Below, one piece after another: positions 12,410-23,930 of a DNA stretch of 64,000 nucleotides. The stretch's first letter is position 1. Each line of letters begins with the position of its first letter. The stretch comes from Oryzias latipes. Taxonomy: Eukaryota > Chordata > Actinopteri > Beloniformes > Adrianichthyidae. The DNA is taken from contig NC_019880.2 in NCBI RefSeq assembly GCF_002234675.1, positions 17,473,756 to 17,537,755 of the forward strand, in the 5' to 3' direction. Under the pieces are notes generated by a model. That model was not told where the DNA came from and searched no databases. It worked only from the letters and a program-made list of their open reading frames with translations. The position numbers were made by a program, and so were the translations under genes.

Positions 12410-14059
12410 GATGGTCCTTGAAATGAGAAACATTTACTCTTGTTTCTCAGCCACATCTCCCAAACTGAAGTGACAATACCTTTACTTTCACATCATGCTT
12501 CAATGGCATCACCACTGGAGATCCAGGGTGTTTACAATGTTGTTTTAAAAACCAAACCAGGTTTAAAACAGAACCAAGTTAAAAGGCTGTGTCATAAACG
12601 GCCATCTGCTTAAATAACAAGACGGCAATGCAGACCAGCAACATGCTCCTCAAACTGACGTAGATGGAGGGTTCAAGGGGGCAACAGCAAAAAGCAGAGA
12701 TGTATTTTTTGTCACCACTACCAGTCATGCTTACAAGCTTCTTATTCTGCTGTGTCAACAGCTGTGAGACCCCAGCTGCTACTGTGCGCATATGCATGTG
12801 TTGCTTTCATTTACTTCCATCACTAAATCAGTGGCGTCCTACAATCCAGCGCTTTGTCTGTCTGGCCCACACCAACCCTTTTCCCTGCGTTTTCCTCACC
12901 CAGCTGTCGCTGCCAGCAATGCAGCAGCACATTCTTCGCCTCGACCCAACCAAGGTTTAGATTCTTTGCTTCCTGAGCCACGGAAAAGGGTCAAAGCACA
13001 AGGCACAGATGGCAGATCCTAGGCTGAGTTTCGGAGGAATCCAACTCTGCTGAGGGGCGGAGAGCTGGGAGGTCGGCAGAGGAAGAGAGAAGGGGAAAAA
13101 GAAACAGATCTGGCTGGAAATGAGGGAGGAAACTGAGCAGAGACAGAACATTTGTTTCCACAGCCCAGTGAACACATACACAAGAACACAGCCATTGGCA
13201 TTAACCCACAGTCTGTACAGCTCTACAGATCCCGATCAAAGTATTATTTTTTATCATACCTGTTTATATTTTCCAGGATTGAGTTTCAAATGTGTTGACT
13301 TTGCATTGATGTATGGTGTTCAGATCAGACACATCCACGCACCTAAATGCAGATGTCAGATGTGAATCTACCCTTTGTGAAAATACTGTAATCCACAGGT
13401 ATTTATAAAAGTAAAAGCAGGATTTTTAGTGCTGGGAGATATGAACCTGCTTAGTTTTATAGTTCACCTGAGAGTTTCTGCTTGTTGATGAAATTGTTAT
13501 TTTTGTTTACTGCAGACCTACTTTATTAAAAAAGGTAAAGGCTTTGTCACGCAGCCACTACGTACATTCTGCACATATTTCATGTATGTCTTTAGGTGAA
13601 ATTTTCACAGATGTATCACGAATGAACCATGTTAAAACCACAGAAGAAGTATGAATAAACAACGCAAAGAACACGTTAATCAATGTAGAACATGAAGCCA
13701 TTACTGATTCGTGCGTCAGTTACTTCTTAAATTAATATGTGCACTATCTACGTGATACAAAAGTTAGGCATCCGGTGGAACATGCATGGAAAGTCAATTA
13801 GACAAACATGGACTGGTTGCAGAAACCCACAAATTTGTGTATGCATCTCACCCAAATCACTGCAAAATCATAGCATAAGATTTACTACATAAAATACGCA
13901 TAATCAGCATAATTCTAAACCGACCAAAAATTTGAAACAGCTTAAAACCGAATTAACGTAAAGCCCTGTCGGCCAAACCCTTGACGTAAATAGACGAATG
14001 ACAAACAAAAAAGAACACTTCTGCATTACGTGTATCACGCATTTATTAACAATAAATTA
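12410..14059. other. Intergenic, nothing recognised
   Basis: Contains the second copy of the 29-bp word (12930-12958) and a purine-rich tract around 13,070-13,140. No gene supported. Confidence 0.4.
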
Positions 14060-14205
14060 ATAAATGCGGTTTGTGTCTGGTTGGAATTATTACTTTAGGT
14101 ACATGTACCCCTACTGGATTGCGACAGTCCAGTGTGAACACCGTGGGCTGAACGCATGTTCTTGAATGTGCATTACATGCCTGGTGGAAACGTATCATTA
14201 TACTG
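14060..14205 (+). mobile_element. Fragment of the MADF-carrying Harbinger-like family, copy 2
   Basis: GCGGTTTGTGTCTGGTTGGA and CAGTGTGAACACCGTGGGCT match the copies at 30930 and 23279. The MADF frame is internally deleted. Confidence 0.5.
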
Positions 14206-15687
14206 ATTTTTGCCACAGTGCTCTGTTCACAAACTGCACCATCCAACTTCTTATTTGTCTAAAATGTCGTTTCTTTGATGCATTACTTCAAATAACCTCA
14301 AACAAATTAATTTTAAGAAGAAGCTGAAATCACAACAACAAATCAAAGTTGAAAACTAGGAGCATGTGATCTGAATGCTTTCTAATGACACCAACGTAGG
14401 AAGACAGAAAAAGGGGGGCATGGAGCTGATGTTTTTCCACTCCTGTTCCTACCTCCTGTTAACGCTGAAGGTCAGATTTTTATTAATCTCTCCTGGATTA
14501 GGCGGTCTAGACACTACACTGGCACTGTTGTTTTTAAACGTGGCTCTCACCAAGTTTTAGTTGGCCCGGATAACGGCACCCTCTGACACTGACACAAAGG
14601 CAAAGAGTCTGTGTTACTGTTGCACCTTTCAATCTTTTTTTCCTGTTTGGGAGCAACGCATTGTTTGGGAGATCAGAGACGGATCATTACTAGAACTAGT
14701 CAACTATCATACTTGATTTTCTGTCAAATATAAGAAAAAAAGAACCTACGGAAGGCTGTTCTTAGACTCTCAAAGTGATATTCTGTTACAAAGTGCAACC
14801 TTGTCAGATTTCTAGCCCCTCAAGACACTTCCGGCTGCCACAAGATTAATGGAAGGCCTCCCTAAAGCAGCTGCAGTTTTCATTTTTCACTTTACGGCCG
14901 TGCAGGTTGAACATGAAACTGAATGGATGCAAAACTAATGAATGATCTTATCAGGCCATCTGAAAGCATAAGGTAGTCATTAGGGGCTGAAAAATCAGAT
15001 AAGTGGAGTGCTAATGCTTGACAAACACCCTTTTGGTCACACTCCCCGTCGATGTGTGAAGCCTCCTTTGAAAAATGATTCTGGTGGGCAGAAGGCAGAG
15101 TGCTGAACAGGTGACGGCCCCCTCCCTGAGACACACAGCCAGGCTCAGTTTACTGTAGAAAGTCTCACAGCAGATGGTGTCCAAGGAAGTGAATTTGCAC
15201 CGAGCGGCCGTGTCCACATGCACCAGATGGGGGGAGGAGGGAGACAAAGAAACCAAGAAGGACAATGATGTAAAGGCGAAACAGCCAAGGTGGAGTGGAA
15301 GGTGGAGGTTTGAAACTCTTTTTGTTTTTCTTTGTTTAGCAGATAAGGTGTCAGCAAGGTTTATCAGCTCTGATCAATTCAGATTCTTATTAAATGATAA
15401 TCTAAGTGTATTTCCAGTGTTTTACTAAAAGAAGTTCAATGTGAGGAAGGCTTTTCCTAACTCTGATTCTTGACATTTTATTTTACAGAACAGTCAGGAA
15501 AAGGCCTTAAAAATTGCAACTAAATTGCTGAGAGGTTTAAGTAATGCAACCTCACAAGAAAATGTTCAAGTTTCACTCCTGCCATCTTTTGATCTATTGT
15601 GAAAGCGTGACCGACACATGCACTGCAGACGGACAAGTGCAAATCAGACGTTAGCCTGCCCCCAAATCTTGTCATCTTGTCATGTTT
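14206..15687. other. Intergenic, nothing recognised
   Basis: No gene or repeat that I can support. Confidence 0.4.
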
Positions 15688-16050
15688 GGGGCGACAGTGG
15701 CTCAGGTGGTTGAGCAGGTCGTCCAATGACCAAAGGGTTGGCGGTTCGATCCCCGTTCCATCCAGCCAAAAATGTCGTTGTGTCCTTGGGCAAGACACTT
15801 CACCCTCCTTGCCTCCAGTGTGGCTCCACTGGCGTGTGCATATGTATGAATGATCCCGGTGATGGTCAGAGGGGCTGTAGGTGCAAAATGGCAGCCACGC
15901 CTCTGTCAGTCTGCCCCAGGGCAGCTGTGGCTACAACCGTAGCTTACCGTCACCAAGTATGAATGAGGAGTGAATGAATAATGGACACACTGTAAGCGCT
16001 TTGAGTGTCTTGAAAAGCGCAGATAAATCCAATCCATTATTATTATTATC
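15688..16050 (+). mobile_element. tRNA-derived SINE
   Basis: Box A (GTGGCTCAGGTGGTTGAG, starting about 15696) and box B (GGTTCGATCCC, 15743-15753) mark a tRNA-like head. The body contains TCCTTGGGCAAGACACTTCA, shared with other fish SINEs, and the 3-prime tail is AATCCATT(ATT)n at about 16030-16049. No clear target duplication was read. It abuts a broken TTAA element on the right. Confidence 0.8.
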
Positions 16051-16052
16051 CA

Positions 16053-16445
16053 ACTGTTTGCTCTTTACTCTCCAGCTGGCTTACAGCCCTCGTAACCCCA
16101 ACCTGGTGTTACAGGTGCAACAAAAATGGCGAGCAACATTGAAGCTATCCAGCTGTACAGTTGTGTGCCAGTAAAGACAAGGAAAATGAAGACGTACATG
16201 GATCTATTTGCAAGAAGATACATCAGAATGGAGTGGAGCAGGGAGCTTGTGGCCCGCTGATTGTAGCACCTACGTCACATCTACAAGCTTTTTCCAACTG
16301 CAGTTTTTTGTGTACTCCTGATTCACATTCATTTATAAAGAAATACTCAGAAATGCAACTTTATATATATGTCCTTCATCATTAAAAAAATTGCCTCAAG
16401 ACCATGTTAAGAAACACCAGAACCATTTTCATCACAGCGGGTCCT
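16053..16445 (+). mobile_element. TTAA-flanked element, copy 2, left end missing
   Basis: Starts in mid-element with CTCTCCAGCTGGCTTACAGC and runs to the terminus CACAGCGGGTCCT, followed by an intact TTAA (16446-16449). The left part may have been lost when the SINE landed. Confidence 0.7.
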
Positions 16446-16449
16446 TTAA

Positions 16450-18172
16450 GGTGCAGCACTGAGCTCCAGGATGTATGAGTAAAAAGTGTGCTCCTCCGTC
16501 TTGTTTTTCGATTTGCCCCAGCCCCGCCTCTCCGTGCCCCATCTGTGATTGTTGGCCCAACTCAGTCTCGTGTCACTCACTCGATATTATTTTACCATTT
16601 CTTTTTTGTCGCTCTCTTTGCCCCCCCCCCCCCCCGCCTCCCTGCATTTTTTTTTCCTCCATTGTCTTTCGATCTATCTCTTTATAGTCTCCTTCGTCTT
16701 CTCCCCCTCAGCGTTTGTCACCAGCCGAGCGGCCAGCGTCTGCATGGCCCTCTGCCAACACTGACAGCTGGCAAAGAGAAAAAGGTTGGAAAATATACAA
16801 TGGGGAAGCGAGGGCAGGGGAGAACAGGGAGCGGCGCGGGGAGGAGGAAGGTCATTTACTTTCCTAACAAGTCAAAAATCCCAATATCACCTTTCTGACT
16901 GTGCTCAGTGTAAAGTTGCAATAGAAATCAATAAGAGTGCGCCAGATAAACAACATAAAGTAACACTTCAGCAACCATAAAAAAAGGAGTGAAAACAGCA
17001 GCAGGACATCTTTATGGCCTCTCCTTTTTTCCTGAACATTCTTTGACTTTGGTCATGTTCAAAGAAGTTTCAGAAAGTTCTGAGGCCTCCTGTCCTTTTC
17101 TTCTATTTCTGCTGGACCGCAGCTATCCTCTGTGACAGGCAGGAAAAACACTCCAATATATTTTCCTGCCCTTCTCTCAGTTTGAAGCAAAGGGGGGAAA
17201 AACGAGTTTGGATCTGCTTCTGAGAACTTCTTATTGAACTTTTCACATTTATTGTGTCAAGATATCAGATTCTCAACTAAAGCTGGCGCCCCTACTGTCC
17301 TCATTTGTACCAAAGTGCAGTAAGTCATCTTTGTTCCCAAAACCAGCTGCTGTTTTTTTGTGTAGCAGAAATGATAAAGTGCAGAAATAGGAACTAAATT
17401 AGCTTTGCTCTTTTTTTTACTTTATTTTTCCATCTGATCTGAGGTTAGATTTATTCAGAAAATCAATTACTTTGTTCAAATTGAGGCTGATAGGATTTGT
17501 TAGGGGGCTAAAGGGGTTTTCTACAAGAGCATAAATGAACCCTGCTCCTAACTGACAAACAAAACGTATCACAGTAATAAAATGAAAAAATAATTTTAAA
17601 CTTCAAGTTAAAACAGCCAAGTAATCTCCTGACGATTTCGCTATAGTGATCCCTCACAATCGCAGGTTATTTCAGTGCAATTTTGCGTGTTTTTTTTCAG
17701 CACTCTGTTTTCTTCGTACAGATTGGCTGTACCATTGTCAATCGATGTCCTTTGGGCTGTGTCGGAACGCATTCTGCTTGCAAAAATGACATAAATCCTC
17801 AATCGTGACAGATCTTTGTTTTCATTCTATGATACTGGACTTTTTAATTTTGAAAGTTGAAAAACAAGAGGGAAAAGTGTAAAAATGTTAACGTTTGTCT
17901 GAGAAACGTGAATAAAGTGTATAGTGAAGAGGTTTACAGCCTTAAAATGTACAATCATACTTCTCGGATTTCACCTTTCAAGGTTTTTTTTTTAAAAGCA
18001 ACTGTCACGATACACAAACCGTATTCTCCACAAAAATCAAGCCAAGCAGGATTCTACACCTGCAAATTGTGAACTAAATGAAGGTTCTTGGATGATTGGT
18101 GAAACGTTCAAAGAAAGACGGTCAGTGCAGAGGCCATGATGCAACTTTAAGACAGAAGAAGTCTCACAGCCC
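16450..18172. other. Intergenic with a C-run and pyrimidine-rich stretch
   Basis: A 15-C run at 16621-16635 lies in a pyrimidine-rich block (16,470-16,720). AT-rich afterwards. No gene supported. Confidence 0.4.
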
Positions 18173-18439
18173 TTAAGGCCCGTTCACACCGGGACGAATT
18201 TCCGCAGACGTTTAACGCCTCGTGACTAAACAAAGGGCACCAATGAGAGTGTGCACACCGACGCGAAAAAACGCCACGCGTCAAAGCGTCCAAAAAAAAA
18301 AACGCCTCGGGTTCGTTTTTTTTTTTTTTGACGCCTCGCGTCGAAATCTATTCGACCAATGAGAATGGCGCTTTTGCACACGCGTCTGGAGCTTCTGACG
18401 TTACAGTAAAACACAACTTGGGGGCGCTCAAACACAAAA

Positions 18440-18715
18440 TAATAATAATAATAATTGATACTTTATTCATCCCACAATGGGGAAATTCTTCTCCGCATTT
18501 GACCCATCCCCTGGGGGAGCGGTGAGCTGCAGCTGAACCGCGCTCGGGAGGCAGTAGCGTTAAGGGTCTTGCCTAAGGACCCCCACTGAGTGATGTTAAT
18601 TGCTCGCCATTGATGTGGTAATTGCCCCCAGTGCCATTGCTCATTCCCCTCCGGGAATTGAACCCTGGATTCCTGCATGGTAGCCTCTCACCTTACCAAC
18701 CAAGCTACCCAGCCG
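18440..18715 (-). mobile_element. tRNA-derived SINE nested in Harbinger-like copy A
   Basis: Read on the minus strand: head with box A (GTAGCTTGGTTGGTAAGG) and box B (GGTTCAATTCCC), body, then GGGATGAATAAAGTATCAAT and (ATT)n. Flanked by AAAA (18436-18439 and 18716-18719); copies B and C have a single AAAA at the matching place (CACAAAACTGCC type). This proves insertion after the host element. Confidence 0.9.
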
Positions 18716-18791
18716 AAAACTGCCTTGCTGAGCACACATACCAGCGAAGAAGATAGACGCCAAGTAGCGTCTAGACTGCCGCGAAGAAATA

Positions 18792-18929
18792 ATGACGGAC
18801 TTTCTAAAATATCCCCGAACCAAGCACCAGTTGGAGCTACTGGTGCTTGAAATATTCATGTTTTCTTTTTATTATTCTGACAAGCGCGTAAATACTTACT
18901 CTCTTCTTCTGAGTGAAAAGCGACTTTAA
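18792..18929 (+). other. 45-codon frame in Harbinger-like copy A
   Basis: Reads MTDFLKYPRTKHQLELLVLE...SDKRV...LLLSEKRL and stops at TAA. The same frame is open in copy B and broken by one stop in copy C. It may be the first exon of the ancestral transposase left by an internal deletion: a GT follows the SDKR codons. The residue pattern is suggestive, but I cannot prove the family. Confidence 0.35.
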
Positions 18930-19150
18930 GAAGCGTAAAGTTGCGCAGCGCCACCTTGTGTACAGGAGTATTTCTGTTTACATAAAGCGGCATCTAATGT
19001 CAGGGAATGAAATTGCATGTTCGCTCGGCGAAAATCGCCTGGGTGTGAACACAAAAAACGTGGCGAAAAACGCTGGCGAATAACGGCTGGTGAATATTCG
19101 TCCCGGTGTGTACGGGCCTTTAGCCCTTACTTTGACAAAAGAAGCCATGA

Positions 19151-19320
19151 AGGTAGGGGTGGGCACCGAGGTCCGTTCCTGCTTGTTTTCCAACATACCC
19201 TGGTCTGCTATGTCCTCGTTGTTAGCTGGACACACCTGATCCCGGTAATTAGCCTTAACTGGGGTACGGATATCTGGAAGAGATGCAGACACACTGGTCT
19301 ATGAGGCCTGGAGTTGTCTC
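19151..19320 (-). mobile_element. Diverged hAT-type MITE copy
   Basis: Contains ACACACCTGATCCCGGTAAT and GAGGCCTGGAGTTG, matching the reverse complement of the intact copy at 7228-7405. The ends are mutated, so no target duplication is read. Confidence 0.55.
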
Positions 19321-19321
19321 C

Positions 19322-20534
19322 CCACCTCCATTAAGGAGAGGAGGAAGTTTAAATCCATTTCTCCGTATGTTACAGACTTGCTGGTAAATCTTCACTCAGG
19401 GAAGTTTGGTATAATTAGAGTTTATTTGTCTTTTATGTTAATGAGTGTGTCAGAATTCTGGTGTAAACCCAAAAGCGGCTCCCGGTTTACTTGATTCAGC
19501 CCTGCTTTGGTTTAATACTCTTTAGAGACCTGTCCAAACAGGTCAAGTGAAACAAAGAAATTGAGTGACTAAACTGTGCATTTCAAGTGGGAACAAAAAC
19601 ACACAATAGGAATGTCAAGTAGCTGAAAAAATAAAAATAAAAACTTCCTTAAGTGAAGCAATGGCATAAATTTCCTTGAGGAAGCTCTACCTCACTCCAG
19701 GAACGTTGGGCAGTTGTTACTTCCCTCCACTCATCACTAAGCTTTCATTCTGAAGCAAGAACTCCCCGGCTTTTTCTCCTTGGCCAGTAGTTTTGCCTTT
19801 AACCCATTGACACCAATTGATGCCAGTATGCATCACACCACTTCAGCTCCAAAATGACCTCAATTTAGCATCTCTACAGGCAAAAACAGGAGTGTTTATG
19901 TTTCATAGCTGGAAATAAATTCAGGCATCGTACTTAGTTCTCAGAATTTCCCAGGGTTTTCGCTGAACCCTGTAGCTTTTCATCACCCTGTTCTCCACCT
20001 GTAACAAGGCTTTTGCATTGTCTGCCCGTTAACCACCATCAGCAACAAGAGTCTGAGTGTATTCATCAACACTCTAAGCTCATCTCAAGATGTCATCAGC
20101 TCAGAGCCTGTCCACCAAAGATTTATGCACTTTATTTGTTTCTGAGCACCTTCCTGCATCACTATTAAATCTTATCTTGAATTCCTAAGATCCCTCCTTA
20201 GTAAAATGTGGTGTGATGAAGAAGTAAAGTTCCTAGATAAATAGCAGAACTAGTTGTGTTTTCTTCTTCGTCCTTTTGCATAACTTCTTGTTAAAAACTG
20301 GTTCTGAGCAATGCAGACCTATAGCCTTCTGCTGTTTGCACAAAATGTTGTCCACTTTAGTTTTTGGTTTACTCTTGAGAGTGTTGTGTGAAAGCAAACA
20401 CCTGCCAGTTTTAGCTCAGTTCAGTGTCTTTTAACTGTTATATTTCCCAACGTTACCTGAAAAGAATAGTCTGAAAAGCCAAATGAAGCTAGCTTTTGTG
20501 GCCAATTTGTGTATACCTTCCCACTCTGATTATA
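19322..20534. other. Intergenic, nothing recognised
   Basis: No gene or repeat that I can support. Confidence 0.4.
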
Positions 20535-20858
20535 TTTTGCTCTAATTTTAAAGTGTTCCCAGTGGTCTTTTAATTACTAATATGCCGTTTTTAGTCAAAA
20601 TCTGAAAAACTGTGTCGTATTCTAGGACATTAGAAATTCACCACTGAGTTGTGGGCGGGACTGTTGGCGTGGAGCAACCATGTCCCCCCTTCCCCATTGC
20701 TGAGAACTCAAAGCCTGGATGTATTTTCCAAATCAATTATAATTTAAGATACATTTTTTTTTATATGTCCTCCGTTATCAAAAAAATGCTACAAGAGCAT
20801 GTTAAAAACACCAACAAACAATTTTTATCAAAGTGGGTTTCCAACCTTTGCTTGTTAT
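20535..20858 (+). mobile_element. TTAA-flanked element, copy 3, internally deleted
   Basis: Contains GTGTTCCCAGTGGTCTTTTA at the left and ATGCTACAAGAGCATGTTAA and ATCAAAGTGGGTTTCC at the right. The middle is shortened. Confidence 0.6.
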
Positions 20859-20860
20859 CC

Positions 20861-23030
20861 AATAAACTGCGCATTTAAACATGACTTTATATATCTCCCT
20901 TTTTAGTATTTTTGGTGTTAAACCTTTAATGTTCTCATTAGTTTGAAATAATTTGTTCTAGTTTATTGCATTTGGTAGATCAGATTATGAAAAAAAAACA
21001 TAATATATTATGGTGTCTTAACAGTTGTTATCTTTGGGTTGGGTTACCCTAAACACACAAAAATGCCAACAGTCTTCTTCCCCCGTCTATTGCGCAAAGG
21101 CTGCTTCATAATTGGATTTTTAACAAATCTGGATTATTTTAGCCAAATATATTATTTTCATTACATTAAAACGAAATAGCTTTTAAATGTAATACAGCTG
21201 AGCTGTAATGTGTTTATTTTGGCTAACAGTGCATAAAGGGAGTGGGCATTAAGGTTTAACAACCAGAAGAAATGAAACTCAACTTCACGCATGCTTGTGT
21301 TGCTGCAAAGCACAGACCAGGCAAAGGTGTCAGATTAGCAGTTCGCCTACACTCCTGACACCTCGTCATTCTTGGGTTGGGATTTAATCCTTTGTGCAAT
21401 ATCACATCAAAAGAGCGCTGTGTATGAGCGGCCGTACACCTTCTAGGAGTTTATTTGCCTCTCCCCTGACTGTTAAAGGGATTTTATACATAGAGAAATT
21501 CGAGAGGCTTTGTGGAAAAATAGTTCTGTTTCTCTTGGTGGTGGAATCTCAGGCATCACAAGGGTCTTATCTCCACAAATGAGCGGAAAACCACAAAGAG
21601 GATTTTAAAAATGCTGCATTTCAGTTGCTTTTTTTCAAACCGCACGCAGACAATTTTAGATTGATGATATATGGGAGGGATTAGATGTGATTTATCAAAA
21701 AATAAGCAGCAGAACCAGATGAAAGGAGCAAAAAGAAAAGTTCTAGTTTCGATTAGACATTGTAGAGGGGTTTACACACACAGAATTTAACAGCCAGAAA
21801 GACTGAAGCTTTCCAAGAGCAGCACACTAAATGCTTCACTCACTTTTAGGAATGAGCTGGCTGTAGTAAATGTGATTAAAGAGTTGGAGTGTGTGTGTGT
21901 GTGGGGGGGGGTGTGTGTGAAAAGGATAAATCTCCATTTTTCCATCTGGAGAATGTATGTCAGTAGGCTGTACTGTCCTCCAGCCCCACGTCTCCCTCTC
22001 TGGCTTTCTCCGCAGTAGCGCTGTTACAAATTCAGTCAATTCTAGTTCCAGTTTAGCTCACTGCCGCTCAGATCCCTCCCCACTCCCACTGGCTGCGTCG
22101 TAGAGAGGCGGAAGAGGTAGGTCTGTTCAGCACACACATCATTTCAGTCACAGATGCTTCACTGAAGCAGCTTTTTTTTCTAAAGACTCTGCAGAATTGC
22201 TCAATGTTCAACATTTCAGCATTTGTACATGTATCAGAAATGCACATGCAAGAACAATCACCAGTATTTACTCTTTAGATTTCACATTCAACCTATACTT
22301 AGAAATAATCATTTTATGCACTTTACGAATGGGGTCAACAGGTTTTATTAGTTTCCTTTGAGGATAAAAGTTTGAGAAATTATAAAAGATTCATCTTGCC
22401 TCTGGGAAAAATCTTCCATTTAGTTTTACCCATGTGACGGCAGAGGCCTCTCCTCGACCTCAGCAGTGTAAAGAGTCTATTGTTGGAGTGTGAACTCTCC
22501 CAACCTTAGTGGCAAAATCAAGATACAGAGCGTTCAGTGGGAAAGCATACATTAAAAAAAAGAAAGAGCGATCACAGAGAGAAAGTTCTGCAGTTCAAAA
22601 AAAAAAGAGTTCAGGCATGAGGATCTTTGGCATCTCCTTGCACAAGTACTGTTGCGTTAAGCTATTTCTGAAGTCTGTGTTCCATCACATGCTTTTAAAA
22701 ACCCAAAGGTTCACTAGGTCACTTTGCGTTAATAAATGGGGACATTACTTTGTATATTTTTTCTGCGCATTTGTAAAAGCATGTTGTGACGTTCATCTGT
22801 ATCTCATCTGCAGAGCAGGAAAAGAATTGTGCTGTTAAACAAACACAAGATGGCAAAGTTACTGATCCTGGCTTTAAAATGAAATCTTGCTTGGAAGTGA
22901 AACATCAGACTGTAAGGTAGCTTTACAGATTGCAAATACAAACTATTTCTTTATTAGATAATGTCAGTTTGTACATGTATGTATGAACTTAAACAGTCTA
23001 AAAAGACTTGAGTCAAAGCAAATGTGGCAG
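20861..23030. other. Intergenic with a GT microsatellite
   Basis: A (GT)n stretch with a G-run (GTGTGGGGGGGGGTGTG type) at about 21,889-21,919. No gene supported. Confidence 0.4.
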
Positions 23031-23034
23031 TTAA

Positions 23035-23367
23035 GCTACGTGCACACTGGACTCAGCAACATGTGTTCAAGAGGCCACATCCATGTAAATGTGCATTTCA
23101 CATCAAAACTCTTGCGTTCACTCTATTCCGCATATATTGGAATTGAGCTGTGAAAAAAAAGTATGGAAAAAAATTCATGGGATTATCACCCCTTCAACAT
23201 TTCGCACCAAGCCTTTTCCTGTAGGTGGCGGATATGGGCTAGTAAACAGAAGAAGAAGAAGAAGAAACCCTTCCCTGCAGTGTGAACACCATGGGCTAAA
23301 TGTGCGGTCAAGAAAGCCTGTTTAGTGTGTTCTTTAGTGTCTGTTACATGCCTGGTGTGACCGTAGC
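23035..23367 (+). mobile_element. MADF-carrying Harbinger-like family, copy 3, both ends present
   Basis: Starts GCTACGTGCACACTGG and ends CCTGGTGTGACCGTAGC between TTAA sites (23031-23034 and 23368-23371). An alternative reading, AGCTACG...CGTAGCT with TTA and TAA, resembles Harbinger. Inside, a decayed MADF C-terminal half (CEKKVWKKI...VGGGYGLVNRRRRRR) is visible near 23,145-23,270. Confidence 0.65.
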
Positions 23368-23661
23368 TTAAGACTGATAAACTGTCATGGCAGAGCGATG
23401 AATCACCTTGGATCTGATTGGTCAGACAATGTTTGGCGATAAAAATATCAAATTTTAATGAAAGAAAAACAAAGACAAGCACATGTGGAACGATGTGAAC
23501 ATAGGAAAGAGCTGTAACGTAGTTAAGATGGAGTGTATTGTTTGGAGTTATTTAAATAAAACTGTCAGGATTTGTGGTTGTTGGATTTAACTGCAACACA
23601 TGACGAGAAAGCTGAAGGACTGGACAGACGGTAACTGAGACCGGACGCTAGAGGAAAGTAA

Positions 23662-23924
23662 TGGCGTATACTTGTATAGCACCTTTCTTCCTACAAGGAC
23701 AAAGCGCTTTACAGTCACAGACCCATTGACCCAGTCACACACACATTCACACACTGGTGGCCGCTCCGCTGCCAAACACAGGCGCCTGCCTACCACCAGA
23801 GGCAAGGTGGGGTTCAGTGTCTTGCCCAAGGACACTTCGACTCATGGGCGTGCAAGGCGGGAATTGAACCTGCAATGTTATGATCATGGGTCGACCGCCC
23901 TAACGCTGCACCACGGCCGCCCCC
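23662..23924 (-). mobile_element. tRNA-derived SINE with 6-bp target duplication
   Basis: The minus strand reads a head with box A (GTGGTGCAGCGTTAGGG) and box B (GGTTCAATTCCC), body TGTCCTTGGGCAAGACACTG, and tail GGTGCTATACAAGTATACGC. The flanks AAGTAA (23656-23661 and 23925-23930) are a direct duplication. Confidence 0.85.
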
Positions 23925-23930
23925 AAGTAA

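Larger units (their letters stand above)
18176..19119 (+). mobile_element. PIF/Harbinger-like CpG-rich element, copy A (contains a SINE)
   Basis: Starts AGGCCCGTTCACACCGGGAC and ends GTCCCGGTGTGTACGGGCCT, long inverted ends, flanked by TTA on both sides (18173-18175 and 19120-19122). 944 bp, of which 18440-18715 is a later SINE; without it the length matches copies B and C. Rich in CpG. Contains a 45-codon frame at 18792. The 3-bp duplication and ends fit a PIF/Harbinger non-autonomous element; the superfamily call is inference. Confidence 0.85.

Noticed and set aside
15688..15760. tRNA gene-like boxes A and B
   Set aside because: They are the heads of SINEs (also at 18715, 23924 and 49503); the bodies and tails continue as SINE, and a cloverleaf is not intact.
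17640..17850. Possible pogo/Tigger-type terminus (GTGATCCCTCACAATCGC)
   Set aside because: Only one end resembles the family; no partner end or second copy was found.
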